DNA of 64,000 nucleotides from Paenibacillus hexagrammi. Its GTDB lineage: Bacteria > Bacillota > Bacilli > Paenibacillales > NBRC-103111. Shown piece by piece: positions 15,464-23,402 of this stretch (position 1 is its first letter; each line of letters begins with the position of its first letter). Position numbers and translations under genes: made by a program. The stretch lies in assembly GCF_021513275.1 (NCBI RefSeq), contig NZ_CP090979.1:1-64000 (forward strand). Direction: 5' to 3'. The notes beneath the pieces are model-generated. The model was not told where the DNA came from. It saw only the letters and a list, made by a program, of their open reading frames with translations, and did not search any database.

Positions 15464-16185
15464 CAGCCGATGTGTTTAATATCGCTAAGGAGATGCCGCG
15501 GTTTAGAACTAGGGCGGATGTGGAGGCGTACTTACCGAACATAAAAAACGAGCGCACACGAGCTTATGTCGAAGAAGTCAGCAGTTTGTTCAGTCACTAC
15601 GAGGGACGGGAAGATCCGATTATGGAACGGTTGGGAATCGCTTCCCCGTCTGAAATGACAGTCCACTACGCACTAAAGGAGTATTTCAACGAACAAGGAA
15701 TGTTTGCGTTCGTCTCTGAACGGTGGATTACGCCATTCGTCGAATGGATCGGACAGCGGAAGGTGCTAGAAGTTATGAGCGGTGCCGGCCACATTGCGTA
15801 TGCCCTCCGTGAGCGAGGCGTAGATATTCGGGCTACCGATGATATGACATGGGCGGAACGGCGCGGTTGGGATCTACTTACGAAGGTTGAACGGTGGGAC
15901 GCCGTGGCTGCCGTCGATGAGTTCGGACCCGACGTTGACATTGTATTGATGAGCTGGCCTTACATGGATGATACTGCATTCAACGTACTGGAACGGCTTC
16001 ACAAGGTAAATCCGCTTGCCCTGGTCGTATACATTGGCGAGTGGGGAGGATGTACAGCCGACGAGTCGTTTTTCAAGCACTTCGGGGAAATAGAGGATGA
16101 CGAAAAATTCAACGAGGCTGCTCGTAAGTATCAGCATTGGGCCGGCTTACATGATCGGCTGTACCTCGGGAGGTATCGGGAATGA
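15460..16185 (+). CDS. SAM-dependent methyltransferase-like protein
   Basis: ATG at 15460 overlaps the preceding stop (ATGA). The roughly 241-residue protein has a class I methyltransferase core: motif I VLEVMSGAGHIAYALRERGV, acidic ATDDMTW after strand 2, and DIVLMSWPYMDD at the motif IV position. The SWPY sequence recalls the (D/N/S)PPY of N-methyltransferases but lacks the second proline, so the substrate is unclear. A DNA modifier or a host-directed enzyme is possible. Confidence 0.7.
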   Translation: MTADVFNIAKEMPRFRTRADVEAYLPNIKNERTRAYVEEVSSLFSHYEGREDPIMERLGIASPSEMTVHYALKEYFNEQGMFAFVSERWITPFVEWIGQRKVLEVMSGAGHIAYALRERGVDIRATDDMTWAERRGWDLLTKVERWDAVAAVDEFGPDVDIVLMSWPYMDDTAFNVLERLHKVNPLALVVYIGEWGGCTADESFFKHFGEIEDDEKFNEAARKYQHWAGLHDRLYLGRYRE

Positions 16186-16460
16186 GAGCGCTACGGACCG
16201 GTCTAAAGTATTATCTCATGGCTATGGGCGCAATTATGGTAGCTTCTATCTATGGCGTCGTGTCGGATTCTAGTGTGGTACGCCAAGTCGGCAGGTTATC
16301 GGTTATGGCGCTCTTGCTGTTTAATGCTTGTGTCCTAATGTACACGACAAAGAAATTTGCTCCTAACAGCCCTAGAGGGCGCATCCTCGGGTTCGCCGGC
16401 ATAGCGCTTCAATTTGTATTAATGGCACTAATTTATCTGACGGGGAGGATGGTTGGATGA
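16182..16460 (+). CDS. Three-helix membrane protein
   Basis: A 92-residue protein with hydrophobic segments at about residues 10-26, 39-55 and 69-90. Its start overlaps the methyltransferase stop by four bases and its end overlaps the next gene by four, so it belongs to a tightly coupled operon. No family is recognised. Confidence 0.65.
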   Translation: MRALRTGLKYYLMAMGAIMVASIYGVVSDSSVVRQVGRLSVMALLLFNACVLMYTTKKFAPNSPRGRILGFAGIALQFVLMALIYLTGRMVG

Positions 16461-16837
16461 TTTGGGGAATGACGCAAAGGGACGGATGGTTTTTCAGCGA
16501 TAATCCAGACTTGAACTACTATCAGCAAGTCCGCGGAAACGTTGTGGCATACGTAGAGCGCATGGGATACTTTTACGTAACGAAGATGTATTACAAAGGT
16601 CAGATCGGGGCGTGTGAGCTGGAAGCGAGAATACAACGGGAGTATGGAGCTGAACAAGTATTTGAGATCGCCGAAATATGGCTTGAACGCTACCAAGACG
16701 GGGATCCAGGCAAGATAGAGGCGGACAAGTTCCACATCTGGAATGAGGCGTGGTCGGATGAGCGGAAGCACTGCTACCTACAGAATTATCCGAACTGGCG
16801 CGAGAACTACGCGGGGGAGGGCACCGTCAATGTCTAG
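16457..16837 (+). CDS. Hypothetical soluble protein
   Basis: The 126-residue product is rich in aromatic and acidic residues (MIWGMTQRDGWFFSDNPDLN, IAEIWLERYQDGDPGKIEAD). No membrane segment or known motif is seen. It overlaps both neighbours by a few bases, which supports expression. Confidence 0.65.
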   Translation: MIWGMTQRDGWFFSDNPDLNYYQQVRGNVVAYVERMGYFYVTKMYYKGQIGACELEARIQREYGAEQVFEIAEIWLERYQDGDPGKIEADKFHIWNEAWSDERKHCYLQNYPNWRENYAGEGTVNV

Positions 16838-17294
16838 GATCGCGGAGCTAGGGCGTATATTTAACGAGACCCTATCAGAGTTTGAGTCGCACTTCGGATT
16901 CAAGGCGGACTACACGCCAGAAAGTATTGAACTGCTTGAGGCGCGGCTGGACGAGCTATATCCGCAAGGAACTATGGCACGTAATGGAACGCTTCTCGGA
17001 GCTGGCTACTACATAGGAGAGGTTTTCATACGGAACATCGAGGGGGCCGTTTGGAACGAGGACATATACGGCGATAAGATGCCGTTCGCGGTTACGCTGA
17101 CAATGCCCGAAGACAAGGTTCTCATGGTCGTGCCGCCAGAAATGGTGCAGGACTACATACGTCATCCCGGCAACTCGATTTCACGCTTGTTCCGGTATTA
17201 CAAGGAGGTAGCCGCCGGCACCCGTCACATCGACGATAAGCTAATTGGAACGGGATATACGGTATATGGCGGAGAGGAGGCGGAAGGCCAATGA
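16830..17294 (+). CDS. Hypothetical protein, DUF3806/immunity-like fold possible
   Basis: ATG at 16830 follows GGGGGAGG. The 154-residue product has a helical N-terminus then GTLLGAGYYIGEVFIRNIEG, MPFAVTLTMPEDKVLMVVPP and HPGNSISRLFRYYKEV. The pattern of a glycine-containing helix (LGAGYYIGE) followed by strands resembles DUF3806-like or immunity-protein folds, but the match is by eye only. It is coupled to its neighbours by short overlaps. Confidence 0.6.
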   Translation: MSRIAELGRIFNETLSEFESHFGFKADYTPESIELLEARLDELYPQGTMARNGTLLGAGYYIGEVFIRNIEGAVWNEDIYGDKMPFAVTLTMPEDKVLMVVPPEMVQDYIRHPGNSISRLFRYYKEVAAGTRHIDDKLIGTGYTVYGGEEAEGQ

Positions 17295-17503
17295 GCAAGT
17301 ACGATGGAACAGAACCTAATCTCGGAGAACTAGTCGCACAGGACGTTGGGCTGTTAAAGCAGATTGCGGAAGCGCTAAGTTTGAAGTATCCATTTGGCAG
17401 CTATGAATGGCAACAGTTGAACGCCGTCTACCTTGAATGTGAAAACAGAGCGATGAGGTTGAGGGCTGAATATATGTTCGGATTCGCGAGAAGTGACAAA
17501 TAG
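17291..17503 (+). CDS. Small helical protein (70 aa)
   Basis: Last gene of the rightward operon from 14934, overlapping the previous stop by four bases (ATGA). It is helical and acidic with no known motif (LGELVAQDVGLLKQIAEALS). A strong terminator follows. Confidence 0.6.
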   Translation: MSKYDGTEPNLGELVAQDVGLLKQIAEALSLKYPFGSYEWQQLNAVYLECENRAMRLRAEYMFGFARSDK

Positions 17504-17540
17504 GCGAGAGGGCCACGTAGCCCCCCCCCTCGCTTTTTCC
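17503..17540 (+). terminator. Terminator of the 14.9-17.5 kb operon
   Basis: GCGAG(A)GGG pairs with CCC(C)TCGC, followed by TTTTTCC. The loop contains a run of nine C. Confidence 0.65.
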
Positions 17541-17936
17541 TTATTCAAGGGAGTTTTCGTATTCGCATTTTTCTTTAAATATAAAACCGTGTACAGATTC
17601 CCACTGGTGGGCTTGCAGGAAATCATCGAAAGTGGTGCCTGTGGCGAGACAATCTTTTTCGAATTGTCGGTACAGACGTTCGAATGTAGAGCGGTCAATG
17701 TCGGGAGACGGGTATTGCCACGCGGAGTCATTTTTAGCAATGCTCGGCAACCAACGTTGGCTACGTGTATAGTAAAGTTTATTAATTAACATTTGTTGCC
17801 TACAAATCTTGTTTCGCAATTTCTTCTTGTTCCTATTCTCTTGCTCGACGACCAGCGAGAGTAGCTGGCTCCAAGTCATATAGGGATTGAAGTTGATCCA
17901 ATAACCGTTTTTATCCCCGTCCGAATTTACTCCCAT
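17541..17936 (-). CDS. Hypothetical protein
   Basis: ATG at 17936 follows GGGAG. The roughly 131-residue protein is basic in its middle (ENRNKKKLRNKICRQQMLIN) and aromatic-rich, without a recognised motif. It has no close partner and lies between two terminators, so it is a single-gene unit and may be a moron. Confidence 0.55.
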   Translation of the reverse strand: MGVNSDGDKNGYWINFNPYMTWSQLLSLVVEQENRNKKKLRNKICRQQMLINKLYYTRSQRWLPSIAKNDSAWQYPSPDIDRSTFERLYRQFEKDCLATGTTFDDFLQAHQWESVHGFIFKEKCEYENSLE

Positions 17937-18032
17937 AATTATCAACTCCCGTCAACGCGCCACTATGTCGCATTCAGTTTACATTTACGACGTTTAGGGT
18001 GCCGAAAATCTAGCTTTCATATTCTATGTAAA

Positions 18033-18052
18033 GAGTGGGCTAGTGCCCACCC
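18033..18052 (-). terminator. Terminator after the NlpC/P60 gene
   Basis: On the minus strand GTGGGC-ACTA-GCCCAC is a perfect six-pair stem followed by TCTTT, just after the stop at 18058. Confidence 0.65.
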
Positions 18053-18057
18053 AATTC

Positions 18058-18735
18058 CTATAGTACCCGACGAGCTGTGATATAGTGGCTAGTCCACCAT
18101 GACGTATTCATGGAGCCGATCTTGACGCCGCCTTCTCCGTAGGTGTGAATCATCATACCATTACCGATATAGATGCCCACATGACCGATTTTACTTACAC
18201 CGGTTTTATTTACCGTTGCTCTCGTAGAGAAGAACACCAAGTCGCCAGGCTTGAGATTGCTCTTGCTGACCGCGTATCCTTCTTGCGATTGCTGACGGGA
18301 ATCCCTCGGGAGACTTACGCCAAAATGCTTAAATACTGTCTGGACGAATAGGGAACAATCAAAATATCCAGAACCGGCCTTGGCGCCATATTTGTAAGGA
18401 ACACCCAAGAACGTCTTACCATACGCGATGATTTCGCTTGCTTTAGCCGAAGTCTGCACGTTAGATGCGCTACCGCTCACCGATACGTAGTTACTGCTGA
18501 CGTAACCTTCGTGGCCATTGTACGATACCTTGTACCAGTATTTGTTTGGCGATGAGATTACTTGCAGATCCGCGCCGGCTTTAATATATCCATACGTGGT
18601 TGACCCGGTATTCGGAGCTGAACGGAAGTTAACCGTTTTGTTTACGTGAGCTGTTTCTGCCGCAAAAGATACCCCACTGAATAGAGAAGCACCTAGGATG
18701 ACGGCGGACAATAGGGCAGTTAATTGCTTTTTCAT
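18058..18735 (-). CDS. Secreted SH3b-NlpC/P60 peptidoglycan endopeptidase
   Basis: The 225-residue precursor has a signal peptide (MKKQLTALLSAVILGASLFS ... FAAE), an SH3b wall-binding domain (residues about 30-90: NKTVNFRSAPNTGSTTYGYI, WYKVSYNGHEGYVSSNYV) and an NlpC/P60 catalytic domain with Cys in GYFDCSLF, His in KIGHVGIYIG and MIHTYG. It cleaves peptidoglycan stem peptides. The signal peptide implies Sec export without holin, unlike the GH25 lysin upstream, so it may act early or in lysogens. Confidence 0.9.
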   Translation of the reverse strand: MKKQLTALLSAVILGASLFSGVSFAAETAHVNKTVNFRSAPNTGSTTYGYIKAGADLQVISSPNKYWYKVSYNGHEGYVSSNYVSVSGSASNVQTSAKASEIIAYGKTFLGVPYKYGAKAGSGYFDCSLFVQTVFKHFGVSLPRDSRQQSQEGYAVSKSNLKPGDLVFFSTRATVNKTGVSKIGHVGIYIGNGMMIHTYGEGGVKIGSMNTSWWTSHYITARRVL

Positions 18736-18756
18736 TCATCGCTTCCTCCTAGCGTT

Positions 18757-19455
18757 TTATTTGTTGATGATGCGGCGGATCGTGACGATCTTGCTCGTGA
18801 AGTCGCTCAAATCCTTGATGTTGATTCCGTTACCGCTCGGATTTGTGTGAACGATCTTTCCGTCGCCAATATAGATTTGAACGTGGTCGATACCATTTGG
18901 CGTAGAACGGCTGCTAGTCACATCTAGCGCGATCAGATCGCCTTTGCGGATGTCCGTGAGGGCTACTTCCGTGCCTTGCTTCGCCTGGTTGTAGCTCGTC
19001 CTTGGCAGAGTGTACCCGTGAACCTTATAGCAATATTGAGTTAGGGCGCTACAGTCGAAGGAGCCACCGATTACGTTTCCGTCAGCGTCCAGTTTCGGAT
19101 TGCCTCCGAACACATACGGATATAGCGTTTGGCCGCTCTCCATGTGAGCGTTATACAACGCCGTAGCCGTAGAGATAATCGCATCGGCATCTTGCTCCCA
19201 AGCAGGCGTCGTCAGTACGTAGACTTGATGCTTGAGATCATCGATCTGCTTGGATTGCGTATCGACCAGAGTCTTTAGCGCGGCGGAAGCTGTTACAGCG
19301 GATTGAGTCTGTGCTTGAGCATCGTTGAGCTGCATTTGCATATCGGCTACTTTCGTACTGAGTGCCGTAATAGACTTGCTGTTATCGAGTAGCAACGTAG
19401 CGGCTTGAAATAACGGACTGTCCTTGTCGATTGTAATAACAAGCTCTTGATCCAT
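18757..19455 (-). CDS. Coiled-coil NlpC/P60 endopeptidase
   Basis: ATG at 19455 is preferred (AAGGAG 11 bases upstream). The N-terminal 100 residues are coiled coil (LFQAATLLLDNSKSITALST, LVDTQSKQIDDLKHQV). The C-terminal half is NlpC/P60 with Cys in GGSFDCSALTQY, His in GIDHVQIYIG and IVHTNPSG. There is no signal peptide. It may be a structural tail-tip hydrolase or a second lysin. A terminator separates it from the holin gene. Confidence 0.85.
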   Translation of the reverse strand: MDQELVITIDKDSPLFQAATLLLDNSKSITALSTKVADMQMQLNDAQAQTQSAVTASAALKTLVDTQSKQIDDLKHQVYVLTTPAWEQDADAIISTATALYNAHMESGQTLYPYVFGGNPKLDADGNVIGGSFDCSALTQYCYKVHGYTLPRTSYNQAKQGTEVALTDIRKGDLIALDVTSSRSTPNGIDHVQIYIGDGKIVHTNPSGNGINIKDLSDFTSKIVTIRRIINK

Positions 19456-19483
19456 TTCTGAAATCACTCCTTAGATAGAATAA

Positions 19484-19516
19484 AAACCGCCCGATCCGAA
19501 GTAGAAGGGGCGGTTT
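19484..19516 (-). terminator. Terminator after the holin gene
   Basis: AAACCGCCC and GGGCGGTTT form a perfect nine-pair stem, with T-rich sequence on the minus-strand 3' side. Confidence 0.8.
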
Positions 19517-19521
19517 GGGTA

Positions 19522-19731
19522 TTACTCGGCTCTTGTGGATTCAGTCACGGCTTCGACGGGCTTCACGGTTTTAACGTGAGTCATCACGATACCGCCAACA
19601 GTGAACAGCGCGGCCACAAGGTTTGTTACTGCGTCTACTTCTCCCTCAGTGATCTCAATACCGACCATGCTTAGAATCAGCTTGAGCGCACCGATCAGGG
19701 AAAGAACCAACGTCAGATAGTTACGTTGCAT
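19522..19731 (-). CDS. Holin
   Basis: A 69-residue protein with two hydrophobic segments (LTLVLSLIGALKLILSMVGI and AVTNLVAALFTVGGIVMTHV) and a charged C-terminus, the size and topology of small Gram-positive phage holins (phi-LC3/SPP1 type). It would let the GH25 lysin reach the wall. A CGGAC-N17-CGANGAA box with GTAA touching the ribosome site (AAAGGAGGTG) lies directly upstream, so holin has its own promoter inside the late cluster. Confidence 0.8.
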   Translation of the reverse strand: MQRNYLTLVLSLIGALKLILSMVGIEITEGEVDAVTNLVAALFTVGGIVMTHVKTVKPVEAVTESTRAE

Positions 19732-19747
19732 TTGCTTCTCACCTCCT

Positions 19748-19786
19748 TTACGTATAGTTCATCGATAGGGAAGGGCAAGCCGTCCG
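19748..19786 (-). promoter_or_regulatory. Phage-type promoter box (copy C), before holin
   Basis: On the minus strand: CGGAC, 17 bases, CGATGAA, 6 bases, GTAA running into AAGGAGGTG. It lies in the 55-bp gap between the GH25 gene and the holin gene. Confidence 0.6.
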
Positions 19787-20737
19787 TTATCCGAACAATT
19801 TGTATCTATCCAAGATGGCTAGGATGCGGTAGAACGTCTCGTCACCGGTCGGATCGTCGAGCTTGCCGGCGCCGATCAGCTTCGCCAGAGTCGGTTGAAT
19901 GTAGCTGGGAGCCGCGAGGAACTTCTCAAGCTGCTTTACATCGGACCAGTTGTGAGAAACAATATCTCCGTCTGAGATCCGCTTAACGTATGAGTGCGAC
20001 CACTTCACGGCTTCGGCCGCCGCCTCTGCTTGCGTGTAGAAGTCACTCAGCTTGTTTCCGTATTGGTACACGGAGAACTGCGGAGTCTTCGGCTTAACGT
20101 CAGCCATGAGCGCATCAAGCGAAACCGCCACGTTCATGTCCACGTTTCCCGAGATCCCGTTAATGGTTCCTTTCTCGCCGTACTGCCATACCGTCCAAGC
20201 CGTCCAACCGCCAGTATTCGGAGGCGCCGAGATCGACGCGGCGTAGTTAGCGATCCACAACGGCATGTCCTTAAAGGCGTTGTCAAAACCTCCGTACATA
20301 TCGGAGAACCAGTTGCCGGTGTACAGCATCACTTTGCGACCAGTCTGCGCCTGAACGTAATCGACGAATGTCTTCACAAACGCGATCATGTTTGCCTTTG
20401 TGCATTTGCTAGGATCTATAGGACTCTCAAGATCCAGTACTGGCATTAGGTCGTATTGAACCGTAGCCAATTGAGAGACAAACGTCTTCGCTTCACTTAG
20501 CGCTTGTCCGTTTTCAGGACGGGCGAAATGGTATGCACCGGCTTTGATCCCGACCGCACGAGCGCCGTTCAAGTTGACCGCAAACTTCGGATCTTTGTAC
20601 GTTACGCCCTCGGACGCCTTTACAAAAACGAACTGAACGCCATCGGCTTTAACCTTGTTCCAGTCGATTGCCGCACCGTCAGAGTTGTGGTGGGATACGT
20701 CAATGCCCTTGATAGTGCTTGCTGGTCTTGTCTGCAT
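19787..20737 (-). CDS. GH25 muramidase endolysin
   Basis: The 316-residue lysin starts with a GH25 lysozyme domain (KGIDVSHHNSDGAAIDWNKV, GAYHFARPENG, DLMPVLDLESP with the catalytic acidic residues, WTVWQYG) over about residues 8-200. The C-terminal 100 residues (FSVYQYGNKLSDFYTQAEAA onward) are a probable wall-binding module. It cuts the beta-1,4 bonds of peptidoglycan during lysis. It lies between XhlA-like and holin genes in a standard lysis order. Confidence 0.92.
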   Translation of the reverse strand: MQTRPASTIKGIDVSHHNSDGAAIDWNKVKADGVQFVFVKASEGVTYKDPKFAVNLNGARAVGIKAGAYHFARPENGQALSEAKTFVSQLATVQYDLMPVLDLESPIDPSKCTKANMIAFVKTFVDYVQAQTGRKVMLYTGNWFSDMYGGFDNAFKDMPLWIANYAASISAPPNTGGWTAWTVWQYGEKGTINGISGNVDMNVAVSLDALMADVKPKTPQFSVYQYGNKLSDFYTQAEAAAEAVKWSHSYVKRISDGDIVSHNWSDVKQLEKFLAAPSYIQPTLAKLIGAGKLDDPTGDETFYRILAILDRYKLFG

Positions 20738-20757
20738 GATATTGACCCCCTAGTAGA

Positions 20758-21069
20758 TTAGTTGTTGGCGCCGTAAAGCGAGATTGCCACGGCTGCGATC
20801 GCGATTCCGACTTGGACCCAGTTTGGTAGAAGCTGTTTGTTAGCTTGCTTCTCGTCGTGAATGTCCGCGATGTCTTGTTGCAGAGCGATAATTTTCTCGT
20901 CTCGGCTCCGTAGCATTTCACTGATTTCGGCGCGAGGCACATATGTCGATTGCCACGCATCCAATTTCGTATCCATGCGGAGTAGGGCATTCTTGATCTC
21001 GTGTAACTGCGAGTCGAAAGAATTGATTTGCGCCTCTAGCGCGGCCAGGCGTTCTGCTTCGTTCCCCAT
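20758..21069 (-). CDS. XhlA-like lysis accessory protein
   Basis: The 103-residue protein has a long N-terminal coiled coil (RLAALEAQINSFDSQLHEIK) and one C-terminal membrane helix (NWVQVGIAIAAVAISLYGA), the plan of XhlA/hemolysin-type proteins that cooperate with holins. The genetic position next to the lysin supports this. Confidence 0.8.
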   Translation of the reverse strand: MGNEAERLAALEAQINSFDSQLHEIKNALLRMDTKLDAWQSTYVPRAEISEMLRSRDEKIIALQQDIADIHDEKQANKQLLPNWVQVGIAIAAVAISLYGANN

Positions 21070-21091
21070 ACGTTAGCTCCTTTCTGCAAAT

Positions 21092-21121
21092 TAAAAGAGC
21101 CGTCCGATTTGGACGACTCCT
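21092..21121 (-). terminator. Terminator within the tail/lysis cluster
   Basis: On the minus strand GAGTCGTCC-AAAT-GGACGGCTC forms a nine-pair stem followed by TTTTAATTT, just after the XkdX-like gene. Confidence 0.7.
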
Positions 21122-21135
21122 TTGTGCTTGTGCGA

Positions 21136-21267
21136 TCAAGCTACATATTCTTCATCGGTGATTAGCCGGTACTCGTCCGCCGTGATCCAACCTGCCGAAA
21201 CGAAATACTTAACGTCATCTTTCGAGTAAAAACCCATATCGTAATATTCCTTGATGTACTGGTACAT
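21136..21267 (-). CDS. XkdX-family small tail protein
   Basis: GGGAG precedes ATG at 21267. The 43-residue product (YYDMGFYSKDDVKYFVSAGW then ITADEYRLITDEEY) matches the XkdX pattern of a short protein whose core reads KxFVxAGWITxxEYxxITG. XkdX-type genes sit between tail fibre and lysis genes in Bacillales phages, exactly as here. Confidence 0.8.
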   Translation of the reverse strand: MYQYIKEYYDMGFYSKDDVKYFVSAGWITADEYRLITDEEYVA

Positions 21268-21281
21268 CGCATTCAGCTCCC

Positions 21282-21608
21282 TTATTTTAGATTGTTTTTT
21301 GCGAGAACCAGTAGAACCTTGGCAATTTGAGCCTGTAGGTCTACGGCTTTCTTTTCGGCGTTACGTGCTCGTGTCTCGGGAACGATAGGCTCCTCATAGT
21401 TGGCGTTGGCGTAAAATCCCTTGCTTGGATCGTAGCAATGAGTGAATGTCTTTACATTGCCAGGAACGGAGTCCACATCGTAGAACTTAAACGTATTAGC
21501 ATAGTTAAAGTAGATTGTAGTGTCGGTTTGTTTACCTCCTTCTTGCGTATCCTCTAGCTTCGATGAGATTTCTACGATTTCGTTGTCTTGTCCCACGACT
21601 AATTTCAT
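21282..21608 (-). CDS. Tail-associated hypothetical protein
   Basis: ATG at 21608 is spaced properly from GGGGG. The 108-residue protein has a beta-rich first half (TTIYFNYANTFKFYDVDSVP) and a helical C-terminus (AEKKAVDLQAQIAKVLLVLA). It precedes xkdX in the late operon and may be a fibre chaperone or baseplate accessory. Confidence 0.65.
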   Translation of the reverse strand: MKLVVGQDNEIVEISSKLEDTQEGGKQTDTTIYFNYANTFKFYDVDSVPGNVKTFTHCYDPSKGFYANANYEEPIVPETRARNAEKKAVDLQAQIAKVLLVLAKNNLK

Positions 21609-21628
21609 TTCATTCAACCCCCGTTAAG

Positions 21629-23392
21629 TTAGTTATTAGGCTGGATCAGTGACGATTGTCCCGTCCATCCATAAATCGGTTGGAGAGATAGCTCGGCCGG
21701 CGTACTGGCGACCGTTGGTGTACGTATTATACGTCCCTTGAACGAGCGATCCGTCCATGGATCGTAGAAATATTTCTGACCGACTACTAGATTCGAATGT
21801 GCCGTAGACACCCCTACGAATAGAACCTCTCCCGATGCTTGCAAGATTCCCCAAGGGCGCCCCTTGCTCCAAGAACCTAGTCTCTGAACGGATAAGACTG
21901 TTACGGAAGAAGACCCTGAGCTTGCCGCCCCAAAAACAAACCTATAACCGCTCGGACCGATGATCGGAACTGTGGTTTGCGTACCTGGCGCGTACATAGC
22001 AATGCTTCCTCCTGTAGCCGAAAATTGCACGGCAGAGTTGGACTGGATCACGAACGATAAGTCAGGCAGGAGCTTCACGCGCATGAGTTGCGTGTAAGTA
22101 CCTACGTTAGAAGATACTCCGCTCGGGAGGTTCAGCCGAACCAACATGGAACCGTCGGGCAGTAATTCGCCTAACTCAGAGATGGAGGTTCCGTTACTCG
22201 TATCCGTAAGATACGTCAGGTTGTTATCCGCAATAATAGATGATCCGCTAATTACGAATGATGCCATGAAAACTCGATAGGTGTACGGAGTCCCACCGTT
22301 ATGCCCCCAAGCATAGCCATATAATGTACGGCGTGATCCTCCCATGTTAAATACATTTGATAGGTACGAATAGTTAGTAACCATGCCAGCGTTAGGCGCC
22401 AGGAACGTAACGGCACCCATAGATACCGTGTTGTATGTGATATTGATTATTACTGACCAGTAGCTTCCGCCAGAAATCCACACGTGCAATACTTGGTTAG
22501 CGTTTAGGACCTCGTAGTAGTCGCCTTGCCGGTTGGTGAATCTGGTGTAGTTTAAAGCGTCCGACGCCGACGCATTAGTTAAGGCAACGGGGAATCCTAC
22601 GGAAAAGTTGTTTCCCGATCGGGTTACTCCCAAGACTTTAGCGGCAGCCCTAATTAGAATTTGTTGCCCGCTAACTAGCTGTGCGCCCAAGTCGTATCCG
22701 TAAACGTTAGCGCCGTATGAAAGCACGGTAGTAGGGGAGCCGACAGACACGGTTGTTCCAGATACCGTAACGTTCGTTACTTTGACCGCACCAGTAACGT
22801 AATCAGCGAAGACTGCAACAGCGGAATCGTTGTCCATAGCTACCAGACTAGAGCCGTAAGCCGATGAGGATTGGAGCGTCACAATACTGCCTACCGTAGC
22901 GGTTAGCGACGATGGATCGACCGCAAAAGCCGTCAAAGTAGGGTACTGGTTCGTAGTGTTCTGCATAATTAAATAGGTGTTGCTTGTACCTAAGCGGACA
23001 CAACCTCCACTGTAGGTAACTGATCCAGATTGCCCGAGATATGATGTGCTACCGAACGTGATACTATTGTCGGCGTTGATTCTGAAAATTCTTGTGTAGA
23101 TATAGTAGGGTGAACTGCCCGACTGAAAAAATGAGACGAAAACCGTTGGATCAGACGTAGGCAGGATTTGCGAGTATTTCCCGATGCTGACGTAGTTATT
23201 ATTCGTAAGGGTTACTAGGGCTTGATCCGTGCAATCCCAACCCCTCAAAGGCATGTCAGCGATAGAGCCGTCATCTAGCATTTGGACTACCTTGCCTACG
23301 GTTCCAGACCCCCCGTACAGCTTCTTGTACGTAGAGACTCCGCCACCTCCGCCGCCTTCTTCGGCGGCAATTAATGAAAATGCGTTACTCAT
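21629..23392 (-). CDS. Tail fibre / receptor-binding protein candidate
   Basis: The 587-residue protein is Ser/Thr/Gly/Asn-rich and made of beta-strand repeats. A short N-terminal leader (MSNAFSLIAAEEGGGGGG) with a six-Gly hinge is followed by blocks resembling propeller blades (GGCVRLGTSNTYLIMQNTTN; GTSISELGELLPDGSMLVRL). No enzymatic motif is seen. Position at the end of the tail module and the composition suggest the host-recognition protein. Confidence 0.65.
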   Translation of the reverse strand: MSNAFSLIAAEEGGGGGGVSTYKKLYGGSGTVGKVVQMLDDGSIADMPLRGWDCTDQALVTLTNNNYVSIGKYSQILPTSDPTVFVSFFQSGSSPYYIYTRIFRINADNSITFGSTSYLGQSGSVTYSGGCVRLGTSNTYLIMQNTTNQYPTLTAFAVDPSSLTATVGSIVTLQSSSAYGSSLVAMDNDSAVAVFADYVTGAVKVTNVTVSGTTVSVGSPTTVLSYGANVYGYDLGAQLVSGQQILIRAAAKVLGVTRSGNNFSVGFPVALTNASASDALNYTRFTNRQGDYYEVLNANQVLHVWISGGSYWSVIINITYNTVSMGAVTFLAPNAGMVTNYSYLSNVFNMGGSRRTLYGYAWGHNGGTPYTYRVFMASFVISGSSIIADNNLTYLTDTSNGTSISELGELLPDGSMLVRLNLPSGVSSNVGTYTQLMRVKLLPDLSFVIQSNSAVQFSATGGSIAMYAPGTQTTVPIIGPSGYRFVFGAASSGSSSVTVLSVQRLGSWSKGRPWGILQASGEVLFVGVSTAHSNLVVGQKYFYDPWTDRSFKGRIIRTPTVASTPAELSLQPIYGWTGQSSLIQPNN

Positions 23393-23402
23393 GCTTTACC
23401 TC

